NCBI GenBank assembly: GCA_029938085.1
Contig: JAPYOS010000003.1
Span: 1 to 64,000, forward strand
Source of the DNA: Oceanospirillaceae bacterium
GTDB taxonomy: Bacteria; Pseudomonadota; Gammaproteobacteria; Pseudomonadales; Balneatricaceae
Length of the DNA stretch: 64,000 nucleotides
Reading direction: 5' to 3'
The notes beneath the pieces were generated by a model, which worked only from the letters and a program-made list of their open reading frames with translations, ran no database searches and was not told the DNA's origin. Below, in pieces: positions 19,120 to 28,114 of this stretch (positions are counted from its first letter, which is position 1; each line of letters opens with the position of its first letter). Both the position numbers and the translations under genes were made by a program.

Positions 19120-20093
19120 CAGATTATTGCGTTGTTATTGGTGGTGCCAATATGGACTTGTTGGGTTCGCCTAGCAATACCCTCTTAGGGTTTACCTCAA
19201 ATCCAGGTTATGTCACCAGTAGTCCTGGAGGGGTAGGCCGCAATATTGCCGACAACTTAAGTCGGTTGCAGCAGCCCTGTTGGTTAATGGCGCCCTTAGG
19301 CGATGATGCTAACGGCCGCTTTATGCAGCAGCATTGCCAACAATTGGGTATAGAAACGCAAGCCTTATCAATGCAAAAAGGGCAGTCTACCTCTACTTAT
19401 GTGTCGATCGTTGATGAACACGGTGAGATGCAGGTGGCGATTGCCGATATGGCGTTGATCGACCATTTTGGTGAGGTGCAACTAAAACCGCATCTAGATC
19501 ACCTTAACTCAGCAGCCTTGGTGGTTATAGACACTAATTTAAGCGCTGAGTGTTTGCGCTATTTGTGTGCTGCTTTGCCAAATAAAAAGTTGTTTGTAGA
19601 CACGGTTTCGGTGGCGAAAGCGGTGCGAATTAAACCTCACTTGCAGCAAATACATAGCCTTAAACCCAATTTGGCTGAAGCGCAGGCGATTGCAGACACA
19701 GACTATGGTTCAACACCCACCGACGCCCAACTGAGTACCCTGGCTCATTGGTTTACGCAACAAGGTGTACGGCATTTGTACCTAAGTTTGGGTGCCCGCG
19801 GCGTGTTGTACCGTGGGCCAAAACAACAGTTTTTAATGGCCATAGCAGAACCCCAAAAAGCCCCAATAATTATCAATAGTAATGGCGCAGGTGATGCTAT
19901 GATGGCGGCGCTTTGTGCAGGCTGGATACAAGGTTTAGACGCCCCAGATCGAGTGGCCTACGGACTTGCTTGCGCGCAAATTGCCATGTCGAGCCAAACC
20001 ACCATCAACCCACAGCTCAGCCCTCAATTAGTACAACGCATGTTAAAGGAATACCCATGCCAAATGACACCATTATGCTCACCGAGTATGTAG
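19083..20093 (+). CDS. psuK: PfkB-family kinase, likely pseudouridine kinase
   Basis: CVVIGGANMDLLGSP, GGVGRNIADNLSRLQ, NGAGDAMMAAL; overlaps psuG. True start uncertain. Confidence 0.85.
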   Translation: MPTGRYPCGVCITDYCVVIGGANMDLLGSPSNTLLGFTSNPGYVTSSPGGVGRNIADNLSRLQQPCWLMAPLGDDANGRFMQQHCQQLGIETQALSMQKGQSTSTYVSIVDEHGEMQVAIADMALIDHFGEVQLKPHLDHLNSAALVVIDTNLSAECLRYLCAALPNKKLFVDTVSVAKAVRIKPHLQQIHSLKPNLAEAQAIADTDYGSTPTDAQLSTLAHWFTQQGVRHLYLSLGARGVLYRGPKQQFLMAIAEPQKAPIIINSNGAGDAMMAALCAGWIQGLDAPDRVAYGLACAQIAMSSQTTINPQLSPQLVQRMLKEYPCQMTPLCSPSM

Positions 20094-20995
20094 ATATACA
20101 CCCACGTGTTGCCGACGCGTTGGCTAATAATCGGCCGGTTGTGGCACTCGAATCTACCATTATTTCACACGGTATGCCGTATCCAAAAAATGTGGAAACG
20201 GCGCTGTTAGTAGAGCAGGAGGTAAGGGAAAACGGAGCCGAACCAGCCACCATTGCCATTTTAAATGGCCGTTTAACGGTGGGTTTAGATGAGTCGCAAA
20301 TCACCCATCTAGGCAAGCGTGGGTTTGAGGTTGTTAAAACTAGCCGTCGTGACATGCCTTTTATGGTGGCGCAGCAGCTCGATGGCGCTACTACCGTCGC
20401 ATCTACCATGATTATTGCCGCTATGGCTGGAATCAAAGTATTTGCTACTGGTGGCATTGGTGGGGTGCACCGTCATGCAGAAAATACCATGGATATCTCA
20501 GCCGACTTGCAAGAGCTAGCTCGTACCTCCGTTGCGGTGGTGTGTGCAGGAGTGAAGTCGATTTTGGATATTGGCTTAACCTTAGAATACCTAGAGACCC
20601 ATGGTGTGCCGGTGGTAGGTTATAAAACCAAGGTGATGCCCGCATTTTATACCCAGAGCAGTGGCTTTAACGTCGACTATAAGCTCGACTCAGCGGCTAG
20701 TATTGCCTTAGCCTTAAAAGCTAAGTGGAATATAGGTCTAGCAGGAGGGGTGGTCATTGCTAATCCTATTCCAGAGGCTTATGCCATGGATGCGGATGAA
20801 ATTGAAAAGGTGATTGCCGATGCTATTGTAGAAATGCAAAAGCAAGGCATAAGTGGTAAACAAAGCACACCGTTTTTACTGTCTAAGATAGCTCAAGTGA
20901 CCCAAGGCGAAAGCCTTGCAGCAAACATTCAGTTAGTACTCAATAATGCACGCTTGGGGGCGGCTATAGCGTCTGAGTTGGCGTTGGCGGGTTGA
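20057..20995 (+). CDS. psuG: Pseudouridine-5'-phosphate glycosidase
   Basis: RPVVALESTIISHGMPYPKNVETALLVE, ATGGIGGVHRHAENTMDISADL, GVVIANPIPEAYAMD. Confidence 0.95.
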   Translation: MPNDTIMLTEYVDIHPRVADALANNRPVVALESTIISHGMPYPKNVETALLVEQEVRENGAEPATIAILNGRLTVGLDESQITHLGKRGFEVVKTSRRDMPFMVAQQLDGATTVASTMIIAAMAGIKVFATGGIGGVHRHAENTMDISADLQELARTSVAVVCAGVKSILDIGLTLEYLETHGVPVVGYKTKVMPAFYTQSSGFNVDYKLDSAASIALALKAKWNIGLAGGVVIANPIPEAYAMDADEIEKVIADAIVEMQKQGISGKQSTPFLLSKIAQVTQGESLAANIQLVLNNARLGAAIASELALAG

Positions 20996-21001
20996 TATGA
21001 T

Positions 21002-21691
21002 CTAGACCACTGTGAGAATTTCGTCTAATGGCTTTTTTATTTTGGCCACACCGGGTACGGTGGCGTCGGGCGATGGGTGGCCTACGGCTAAGATCATTAC
21101 GGCTTTTTCGTGATCAGGGCGATCGAGTAGTTTGTTGAGAAACCGCATAGGGTTAGGCGTGTGCGTTAGGCTACACAGGCCAGCATGATGTAATGCAGAG
21201 ATGAGAAACCCCGTAGCAATGCCCACGCTGTCTGGCACATAGTAATTTTTGAAGCGGGTGCCGTCATCGAATACACCATAACGTTGGGCAAAAATCACAA
21301 TCAGCCACGGTGCTATGTCTAAATGAGGCTTGTCGGCATTGGTACCGATGGGTTCGAGGGCTTTTATCCATTCGTCACCGCCGCCACCTGCATAAAACTT
21401 TTCTTCTTCGGCTTCAGCTTCTAAGCGAATTTGGTGCTTGATGTTGGGGTTGCGGATGGCGACAAAATGCCATGGCTGGTGGTTGGCGCCGCTGGGGGCC
21501 GACCCGGCTGTGCGAATACATTGTTCAATCACAGCGGTGGGCACTTCGCGGCCGATGAAATCCCGTACTGAGTGCCGCTGTTTCATGGTGTGGTAATAAT
21601 CTAATGCGGTTTGTTGCATCTGCGCGTCACTGACGTGGGGCCGCTCAGGCAGTTTTATGGCTTCATAGGCAAGGTTTTCGCGTGCAAACAT
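21002..21691 (-). CDS. Nitroreductase-superfamily protein of iodotyrosine deiodinase (IYD) type
   Basis: RHSVRDFIGREVP, RTAGSAPSGANHQPWHFV, C-terminal VGHPSPDATVPGVAKIKKPLDEIL. Confidence 0.8.
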   Translation of the reverse strand: MFARENLAYEAIKLPERPHVSDAQMQQTALDYYHTMKQRHSVRDFIGREVPTAVIEQCIRTAGSAPSGANHQPWHFVAIRNPNIKHQIRLEAEAEEEKFYAGGGGDEWIKALEPIGTNADKPHLDIAPWLIVIFAQRYGVFDDGTRFKNYYVPDSVGIATGFLISALHHAGLCSLTHTPNPMRFLNKLLDRPDHEKAVMILAVGHPSPDATVPGVAKIKKPLDEILTVV

Positions 21692-21962
21692 AAGGTGTGC
21701 CCTTTTTGTCCTGTGTGTTTATGGTGTTTCAGACAGAATACAATAATTCTGCGCTTGTGCTTGGGTTAATACTGAGAGGTGATTCCGACGGTGACGCTGC
21801 TAGAGCGCCAATTAACTTGATAATCCTATGGAAATTGGTGCTGGTCAAGCAAAGACTTCACTTGGTTATTGGGCGTGCTAAAGTAATATTTGGTCAAGAA
21901 ACTGAATTATTTATCTTAAACTGCTACGTTTAGGTCAGACAGGTCTACGTAAAGGCGTCCTT

Positions 21963-22544
21963 ATGACGATCACAGTGTTACCGCTATCATCCCGTAAGCA
22001 CTTGCTTAATATAGCATTGTGTCTGGCGCTAATGTGGGGCATTTATGATGCCCTTATGGGGCCCGATCTGGTCTCGGACTTACGCAGTTTTACCGGCCGC
22101 TATGGCGCTTATTTGTTACTTGTTAGCCTCTTATTTACACCTTTGAGCCAGCGCTGGCTGTGGGTTAAGCGCCACCTAGCCTTGCGGCGCAATATAGGCG
22201 TATGGGGCTTTATTTACGCTAGCGTGCATGTGATCGTTTGGATTGCCTTGGAGTTTGCCTTTGATTGGCAGCTTATGGTTGACGAAATTGGAGGCAACCT
22301 ATTTATTTTATTGGGTATTTTAGCCTTTGTTTTACTTGTGCCCTTAGCAGCGACGTCTAATCGGTGGGGGCTTAAGAAGCTGGGCTACCGGTCATGGCAA
22401 AGCCTTCATAGCCTTACGTATATTGCCATTGCTGCGGTTATGGCGCATTTTTTTATGGCCCAAAAGTCCGACGTGCTGGAACCGTTATTATTAGGTTGTG
22501 TGTTAGTTGCCGTTTTACTTTGGAGGTATCGCCATGCTCATTAA
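21963..22544 (+). CDS. msrQ: Heme-binding membrane subunit of methionine sulfoxide reductase (MsrQ/YedZ family)
   Basis: GRYGAYLLLVSLLFTPL, RRNIGVWGFIYASVHVIVW, YRSWQSLHSLTYIA. Confidence 0.9.
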   Translation: MTITVLPLSSRKHLLNIALCLALMWGIYDALMGPDLVSDLRSFTGRYGAYLLLVSLLFTPLSQRWLWVKRHLALRRNIGVWGFIYASVHVIVWIALEFAFDWQLMVDEIGGNLFILLGILAFVLLVPLAATSNRWGLKKLGYRSWQSLHSLTYIAIAAVMAHFFMAQKSDVLEPLLLGCVLVAVLLWRYRHAH

Positions 22545-23478
22545 ATCATCGGAAATCACTTCAGAAATGGTATTTAACAAGCGTCGCAGGTTGATCGCTG
22601 CAGGTTTAGCCGTGTTGGCCTTACCTGCAGTGGACAAGGGTTATGCCCTGTTGCTACAAAAGCAGGAACAGGCTAAACAGCCATTCCCTCCTCTGGCTTC
22701 AATGCCGGAGCTGATTCCAGAAGTGCTTGAGCCTACGCCGTTAAATATTATTACAAACTATAACAATTATTATGAATTTGGTTATGGCAAAGATGATCCA
22801 TCCAAGGCCACCAAAAGCTTAATTACGTCTCCCTGGACTGTTGATATTGGAGGTGTAGGTGCAGATAAGCCCGGTCTATATGACATTGCTGACATCAAAG
22901 GTGAGTACGCCATTGAAAACCACGTTTATCGATTTAGGTGCGTCGAGGCTTGGTCTATGGTGATTCCTTGGAACGGCATTAAACTGGCCGACATAATTCG
23001 TGCTGCGCAACCCAATAGTAAGGCCAAGTTTGTGCGCTTTACCACCTTAAATGATGCCCAACAAATGCCCAATGCCGGTTGGTCTGGTGGTGCCTATGTT
23101 GAAGGCCTGACCATTGCTGAAGCAATGAATCCCCTTACTCTTATGGCCACAGGTATTTATGATAAGACGTTAGAGCAACAAAATGGCGCTCCAATACGTT
23201 TGGTAGTGCCCTGGAAGTATGGTTTTAAATCCATTAAATCTATTGTTAAAATAGAGTTGGTAGAGCATATGCCACAAAATACTTGGTGGAAACAGAATGA
23301 TCGTGAATACGGCTTCTATGCCAATGTTAATCCACGTTTTGATCACCCTCGCTGGACTCAAGCCACAGAGCGGGTGATTGGCCAATTAGGCCGTAAACCT
23401 ACCTTATTGTTTAATGGCTATGGCGATCAAGTCGCGCACTTATACCCCGATCCAGGCAATCGGTTGTATTTCTATTAG
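22534..23478 (+). CDS. msrP: Molybdopterin-dependent protein-methionine-sulfoxide reductase catalytic subunit
   Basis: Tat-like KRRRLIAAG; YNNYYEFGYGKDDP, FRCVEAWSMVIPW, VPWKYGFKSIKSIVKI, YGFYANVNP. Confidence 0.95.
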   Translation: MLIKSSEITSEMVFNKRRRLIAAGLAVLALPAVDKGYALLLQKQEQAKQPFPPLASMPELIPEVLEPTPLNIITNYNNYYEFGYGKDDPSKATKSLITSPWTVDIGGVGADKPGLYDIADIKGEYAIENHVYRFRCVEAWSMVIPWNGIKLADIIRAAQPNSKAKFVRFTTLNDAQQMPNAGWSGGAYVEGLTIAEAMNPLTLMATGIYDKTLEQQNGAPIRLVVPWKYGFKSIKSIVKIELVEHMPQNTWWKQNDREYGFYANVNPRFDHPRWTQATERVIGQLGRKPTLLFNGYGDQVAHLYPDPGNRLYFY

Positions 23479-23480
23479 GG

Positions 23481-24350
23481 TCAAAACACAGCGTTAAATA
23501 GCCCCCATATCTGTTGGCCACACAGTAGATAAGCCAAACCACCAACGGCTAAATATGGCCCAAAGGGCATCTGTGGATCTGTAGGTGTTTTTCTCAAGCG
23601 TAAAACAAGGCCTACCACAATGCCTGCAACTGCCGCCATCAACACAATCATGGGTAATGCCTGCCAGCCCATCCAAGCCCCAAGGGCAGCAAGCAGTTTA
23701 AAGTCGCCATAGCCCATGCCGTGTTTGCCCGTGGCTAAACGAAACCCCCAATACACCAGCCACAAGCTCATGTAGCCTGCTACAGCGCCCCAAAAGGCGT
23801 CTTGTAAGCTGGTGAAAATGCCTAACGCATTGATTGCTAGCCCCAGCCACATTAACGGCAAAGTGAGCTGGTCTGGTAGCAGTTTATGGTCTAGGTCTAT
23901 AAAAGCCATGGCCACCAATATATACACCAGCACTAAGCCTGCTACGCCTTGCCAATTTGGACCCAGCACCCAAGCTACAGCTAAACCTAGCACGGCTGTA
24001 AGTAGTTCTACCATTGGATAGCGTGGGCTAATGGGTAAATTGCAAAACTCACACCGGCCCTTGAGTAGCAGGTAAGAAATTAGAGGAATGTTGTGCCAGG
24101 CTTTGAGTGGGGTTTTGCAGCTGGGACAATGGGAATTGGGCCATGCAATGGCGGCTAAAGCTGGGCGAGTGAGCGACTCGCTTGGCTCATCTAATGCTAG
24201 CAACATTCTGCACTCTTGCTTCCATTGGTGCTCCATGGCTTTGGGCAAACGTAGGATAACCACGTTTAAGAAGCTACCTATCAGCAGGCTCAAAAAAGCT
24301 GCACTTGAAAGCCAAAGGGCCGGACAATCTTGAAATTGTTGCAATAACAT
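23481..24350 (-). CDS. pilD: Type IV prepilin peptidase / N-methyltransferase (A24)
   Basis: GSFLNVVILRLP, two CxxC pairs (CPSC, CEFC), GYGDFKLLAALGAWMGW. Confidence 0.93.
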   Translation of the reverse strand: MLLQQFQDCPALWLSSAAFLSLLIGSFLNVVILRLPKAMEHQWKQECRMLLALDEPSESLTRPALAAIAWPNSHCPSCKTPLKAWHNIPLISYLLLKGRCEFCNLPISPRYPMVELLTAVLGLAVAWVLGPNWQGVAGLVLVYILVAMAFIDLDHKLLPDQLTLPLMWLGLAINALGIFTSLQDAFWGAVAGYMSLWLVYWGFRLATGKHGMGYGDFKLLAALGAWMGWQALPMIVLMAAVAGIVVGLVLRLRKTPTDPQMPFGPYLAVGGLAYLLCGQQIWGLFNAVF

Positions 24351-24592
24351 GGGCTAAAGGCCTTTTAAGTGTTCATCGAAGAAACCCACAATTCGGGCTT
24401 CTAATTCCATGTCAGAGCGTATCATACCAGTCAATGCGGTTTGTTTTGAGGTGTGTTGAGAGGCAGTAGAGATAGCTTGTTGGGTCTCGGTTAGAGCTGT
24501 GCCATGATCTCTTGCTGGTGATGCCTTATGTATTGCTTGTCAAGGTGGGCCAACGTGCCTGACTCGGCCAGTGCTTAGGGCTTAAGTTTGAT

Positions 24593-24612
24593 TTAGGTTG
24601 ACTTAGGTTGAC
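24593..24612. repeat. Perfect 10-bp tandem duplication upstream of the RutR-like gene
   Basis: TTAGGTTGAC x2. Confidence 0.8.
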
Positions 24613-24675
24613 TTTGTCGTAGTATTCCCCAATATCAGACACTAGTAGTGATCTACCAAGTTACGGCCCTTATTT

Positions 24676-25353
24676 ATGTATACCCAACAAATGGCATCGT
24701 CTATTGATGCGCCGGCTAACCGCTTTAAAGCGGGATCTTTGGGTGATAGAAATCACCGAAAAGTGCTAGCGGCAGCAGCTAAAGTGTTTTCCCGTAAAGG
24801 CTACACCGGTGCGCGTGTGGACGAGATTGCGCAACTGGCAGGCATGTCAAAACCTAACATGTTGTATTATTTCAAAACCAAGTTGGACCTGTATAGGGCA
24901 GTCATGGAAGATGTGCTTGCGCTATGGCTCAATTCCATTGGTGATTTTTGCAAAGAGTCTGAACCCGCGGAAGTGATGGCTCAATATGTGGCTAAGAAAA
25001 TGCAGCTGTCACAACAATATCCAGAAGCCTCGCGTATTATTGCTATGGAAATTATCTCTGGATCACCCATTATAGGTGACTACCTGCGCAAGGGGTTAAG
25101 GGCTTGGGTAGAGGACAAAGGAACGGTGTTTTTGCAATGGCAAGCCGAAGGGTTAATGGAACCTATAGAGCCCGCACATGCCTTTTTTATGATTTGGGCC
25201 ACCACTCAAACCTATGCCGATTTCGAATCTCAAATTAGCGCAGTGTTAGCGGTTGATGACTATGATGTCGAGGTTTATCCAGCGGCCACCAAATTGGTCA
25301 CCGACATCCTGATTCGAGGTTTTGGCCTTAAGTCTAGAACGCCTACTTCATAG
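24676..25353 (+). CDS. rutR: TetR-family regulator, RutR-like
   Basis: NHRKVLAAAAKVFSRKGYTGARVDEIAQLAGMSKPNMLYYFKTKLDLYRAVMEDVLALWL; heads a pyrimidine catabolic cluster. Confidence 0.85.
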   Translation: MYTQQMASSIDAPANRFKAGSLGDRNHRKVLAAAAKVFSRKGYTGARVDEIAQLAGMSKPNMLYYFKTKLDLYRAVMEDVLALWLNSIGDFCKESEPAEVMAQYVAKKMQLSQQYPEASRIIAMEIISGSPIIGDYLRKGLRAWVEDKGTVFLQWQAEGLMEPIEPAHAFFMIWATTQTYADFESQISAVLAVDDYDVEVYPAATKLVTDILIRGFGLKSRTPTS

Positions 25354-25357
25354 AAAC

Positions 25358-25373
25358 TTGACCAAAAGGTAAA
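25358..25373. promoter_or_regulatory. RutR-like box 1
   Basis: TTGACCAAAAGGTAAA versus TTGACCANNTGGTCAA: two mismatches. Confidence 0.6.
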
Positions 25374-25390
25374 ATAACTCGGAATATTTC

Positions 25391-25406
25391 TTGACCATAT
25401 GGTAAA
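25391..25406. promoter_or_regulatory. RutR-like box 2
   Basis: TTGACCATATGGTAAA versus TTGACCANNTGGTCAA: one mismatch. Confidence 0.75.
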
Positions 25407-25507
25407 AATTTGGTAAAAATTTCGCAGGTGTTTCGTACTTAGCTCGATGATGCATGTTGAAGTTGCCGATTGAGACCAAGTGCTTTGTGTATTTCTTTGT
25501 TTGAGGA

Positions 25508-26383
25508 ATGTTAGCAATGTCGAAAGTAAAATCTGCCATTATTCAAATGAGCCTTAAAGGTGACGCGAGTATGTCACCTGATCAAATTCGCGATTTGATG
25601 CTCGAAGCCCATGCGCCGCTCATAGACGAAGCCGGGGCTGCAGGGGTACAAATCCTCTGCTTTCAGGAAGTCTTTACCCAGCCCTATTTTTGCCCCAGCC
25701 AAGACAAGCGTTGGTACGCAGCAGCAGAACCCATCCCCAACGGCCATACCACTCGTTTGATGCAGGAATACGCAAAAAAATACGCTATGGTTATTATCGT
25801 GCCCATCTATGAAGAGGCGATGCCAGGGGTGTATTACAACACCGCAGCAGTCATTGATGCCGACGGCAGTTACCTCGGTAAATACCGCAAAACACACATT
25901 CCCCATGTGGCAGGCTTTTGGGAAAAGTTTTTCTTCAAGCCTGGCGCATCAGATTGGCCCGTTTTCAACACAGCGTACGGCAAAGTGGGTGTTTACATCT
26001 GTTATGACCGACATTTCCCTGAAGGTTGGCGTGCTTTGGCCCTTAACGGCGCCGAAATCATCTATAACCCGTCGGCTACCGTGGCGGGGGTATCTAAGTA
26101 CTTGTGGGAACTAGAGCAACCGGCTTCTGCGGCGGCTAACGGTTGTTACATTGCTGCCATTAATCGGGTTGGAGTAGAGCCACCTTGGAATATTGGTGAG
26201 TTTTATGGTTCTAGTTATTTTGTTAACCCTCGTGGTCAAATTGAAGCCCAAGCCAGTGCCGACAAAGACGAAATGCTGATTCACGATATTGATATGGATG
26301 TCATTCGAGAGGTTAGAGACGGTTGGCAGTTCTTCCGTGATCGTAGGCCCGAAACTTACACCCCACTTACGGATTTGAATTGA
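25508..26383 (+). CDS. Nitrilase-family N-carbamoyl-beta-alanine amidohydrolase (beta-ureidopropionase)
   Basis: LCFQEVFTQPYFCPSQD (Glu), YRKTHIPHV (Lys), VGVYICYDRHFPEGWRALALNGAEI (Cys). Confidence 0.9.
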   Translation: MLAMSKVKSAIIQMSLKGDASMSPDQIRDLMLEAHAPLIDEAGAAGVQILCFQEVFTQPYFCPSQDKRWYAAAEPIPNGHTTRLMQEYAKKYAMVIIVPIYEEAMPGVYYNTAAVIDADGSYLGKYRKTHIPHVAGFWEKFFFKPGASDWPVFNTAYGKVGVYICYDRHFPEGWRALALNGAEIIYNPSATVAGVSKYLWELEQPASAAANGCYIAAINRVGVEPPWNIGEFYGSSYFVNPRGQIEAQASADKDEMLIHDIDMDVIREVRDGWQFFRDRRPETYTPLTDLN

Positions 26384-26430
26384 TCTAGTCCATTATTTTT
26401 ATGCCCTAACAATAACAAGAGGCAAAGCAA

Positions 26431-27228
26431 TTGACTGAAATAAACACCCTGAACAGCGTGGTCCAGGTGGCTGGCTTATCATTAGACTTTGTTACTAAAG
26501 ACGGCATTGTGTCAGCCTTGTCTGAGGTAGACCTAACCATAGAGAGTGGCGAGTTTGTGTCGTTTATTGGGCCATCTGGTTGTGGTAAAACTACTTTGAT
26601 GAGAGTACTAGCTGATTTAGAAACCCCTACCGCTGGTCGTGTGCAAGTGAATGGCATGACGCCTTCTCAAGCACGGCAGCAGAGGGCTTATGGTTATGTG
26701 TTTCAGGCGCCTGCGTTGTTACCGTGGCGCACGGTGCAAGATAATGTGACCTTGCCGCTCGAAATTATGGGTAAGAGCAAGGCCGAACAACAGGCCTTGT
26801 CACACGAGTATTTGCAATTGGTGAATCTTGACGGGTTTGAGAATAAGTTTCCGTGGCAGTTATCAGGTGGTATGCAGCAACGGGTGTCCATTGCACGTGC
26901 TTTGAGCGTAGAGCCACAGTTGTTATTTATGGATGAACCTTTTGGCGCCTTGGATGAAATCACCCGCGACCACCTTAACGATCAGTTGTTACGACTGTGG
27001 CAGGCCACAAAAAAAACCGTGGTGTTTGTCACTCACTCGATTCCAGAAGCGGTATTTCTATCCAGCCGAATTGTGGTTATGTCGCCCAGGCCTGGGCGCA
27101 TTATTGATGTCATCGACTGTAATTTCCCCTTAGATCGAACCTTAGATATCCGTGAGACTCCTGAGTTTTTAGCCATTGCCCAACGTGTGCGTCAGGGTTT
27201 ACAAGCGGGCCACAGCTATGACGACTAA
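26431..27228 (+). CDS. ABC transporter ATP-binding protein (nitrate/taurine/HMP type)
   Basis: Walker A IGPSGCGKTT, signature LSGGMQQRVSIARAL, Walker B LLFMDEPFGALDE. Confidence 0.95.
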   Translation: MTEINTLNSVVQVAGLSLDFVTKDGIVSALSEVDLTIESGEFVSFIGPSGCGKTTLMRVLADLETPTAGRVQVNGMTPSQARQQRAYGYVFQAPALLPWRTVQDNVTLPLEIMGKSKAEQQALSHEYLQLVNLDGFENKFPWQLSGGMQQRVSIARALSVEPQLLFMDEPFGALDEITRDHLNDQLLRLWQATKKTVVFVTHSIPEAVFLSSRIVVMSPRPGRIIDVIDCNFPLDRTLDIRETPEFLAIAQRVRQGLQAGHSYDD

Positions 27229-28114
27229 CAAAGGCAATAGCATACCGGTTATTACCGTGATCATGGCGATCATTGTGATTTGGTACGCTGGTGCCGTGCA
27301 GCTCAATAGCCCTCAGATTATTGACCGCTATGTGAAAAAGAACGTTGATTGGAGCTTTACTCAGTTGGCTATGGATAGCTGGAGTATGAAACGGGCGGTA
27401 TTGCCTGCGCCGCATCAAGTCGCTATAGAATTAAAAAAAACCATTATCGATAAGAGCGTCACCTCTAAACGCAGCCTGGTTTATCATGCTGCCATTACCT
27501 TGTCGTCCACCTTACTCGGGTTTGTCTTAGGGACTTCTTTAGGCATTGTTTTGTCTATTGGTATTGTTTACGTGGTCACCTTGGATCGCAGCTTAATGCC
27601 GTGGATTATCACATCTCAAACCATTCCTATATTGGCCTTGGCACCTATGGTTATTGTGGTGTTTGGCGCCATGGGGATATCTGGATTACTGCCTAAAGCT
27701 TTGATATCCATGTACTTGTGTTTCTTTCCGGTGACTGTGGGTATGGTCAAAGGGTTACGGTCTCCAAGCCCTATGTTAGTGGACTTGATGGCCACCTATC
27801 ATGCCAGTCAGTGGCAAGTGTTTTTGCGCTTACGCTTGCCTTCTGCGGTACCATTTTTGTTTGCCAGTTTAAAAGTGGCCATTGCTCTTAGCTTGGTGGG
27901 AGCGATTGTGGCTGAGTTACCCACGGGTGGCCAAGCGGGCCTGGGTTCTCGGTTATTGTCTGGCTCTTATTACGGCCAAACCAATTTGATTTGGGCCGCG
28001 TTAATTGTCGCGGCCGTGATGTCAGCTAGCTTAGTTTCTATTATTGGTTATCTAGAGCGCTATGTGATTCAACGTTTGGCCGGTGGCCAGGCAGACCCGC
28101 AGGTGACGTCATGA
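27218..28114 (+). CDS. ABC transporter permease
   Basis: BPD inner-membrane component; LMATYHASQWQVFLRLRLPSAVPFLFASLKVAIALSLVGAIVAEL. Confidence 0.93.
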   Translation: MTTNKGNSIPVITVIMAIIVIWYAGAVQLNSPQIIDRYVKKNVDWSFTQLAMDSWSMKRAVLPAPHQVAIELKKTIIDKSVTSKRSLVYHAAITLSSTLLGFVLGTSLGIVLSIGIVYVVTLDRSLMPWIITSQTIPILALAPMVIVVFGAMGISGLLPKALISMYLCFFPVTVGMVKGLRSPSPMLVDLMATYHASQWQVFLRLRLPSAVPFLFASLKVAIALSLVGAIVAELPTGGQAGLGSRLLSGSYYGQTNLIWAALIVAAVMSASLVSIIGYLERYVIQRLAGGQADPQVTS

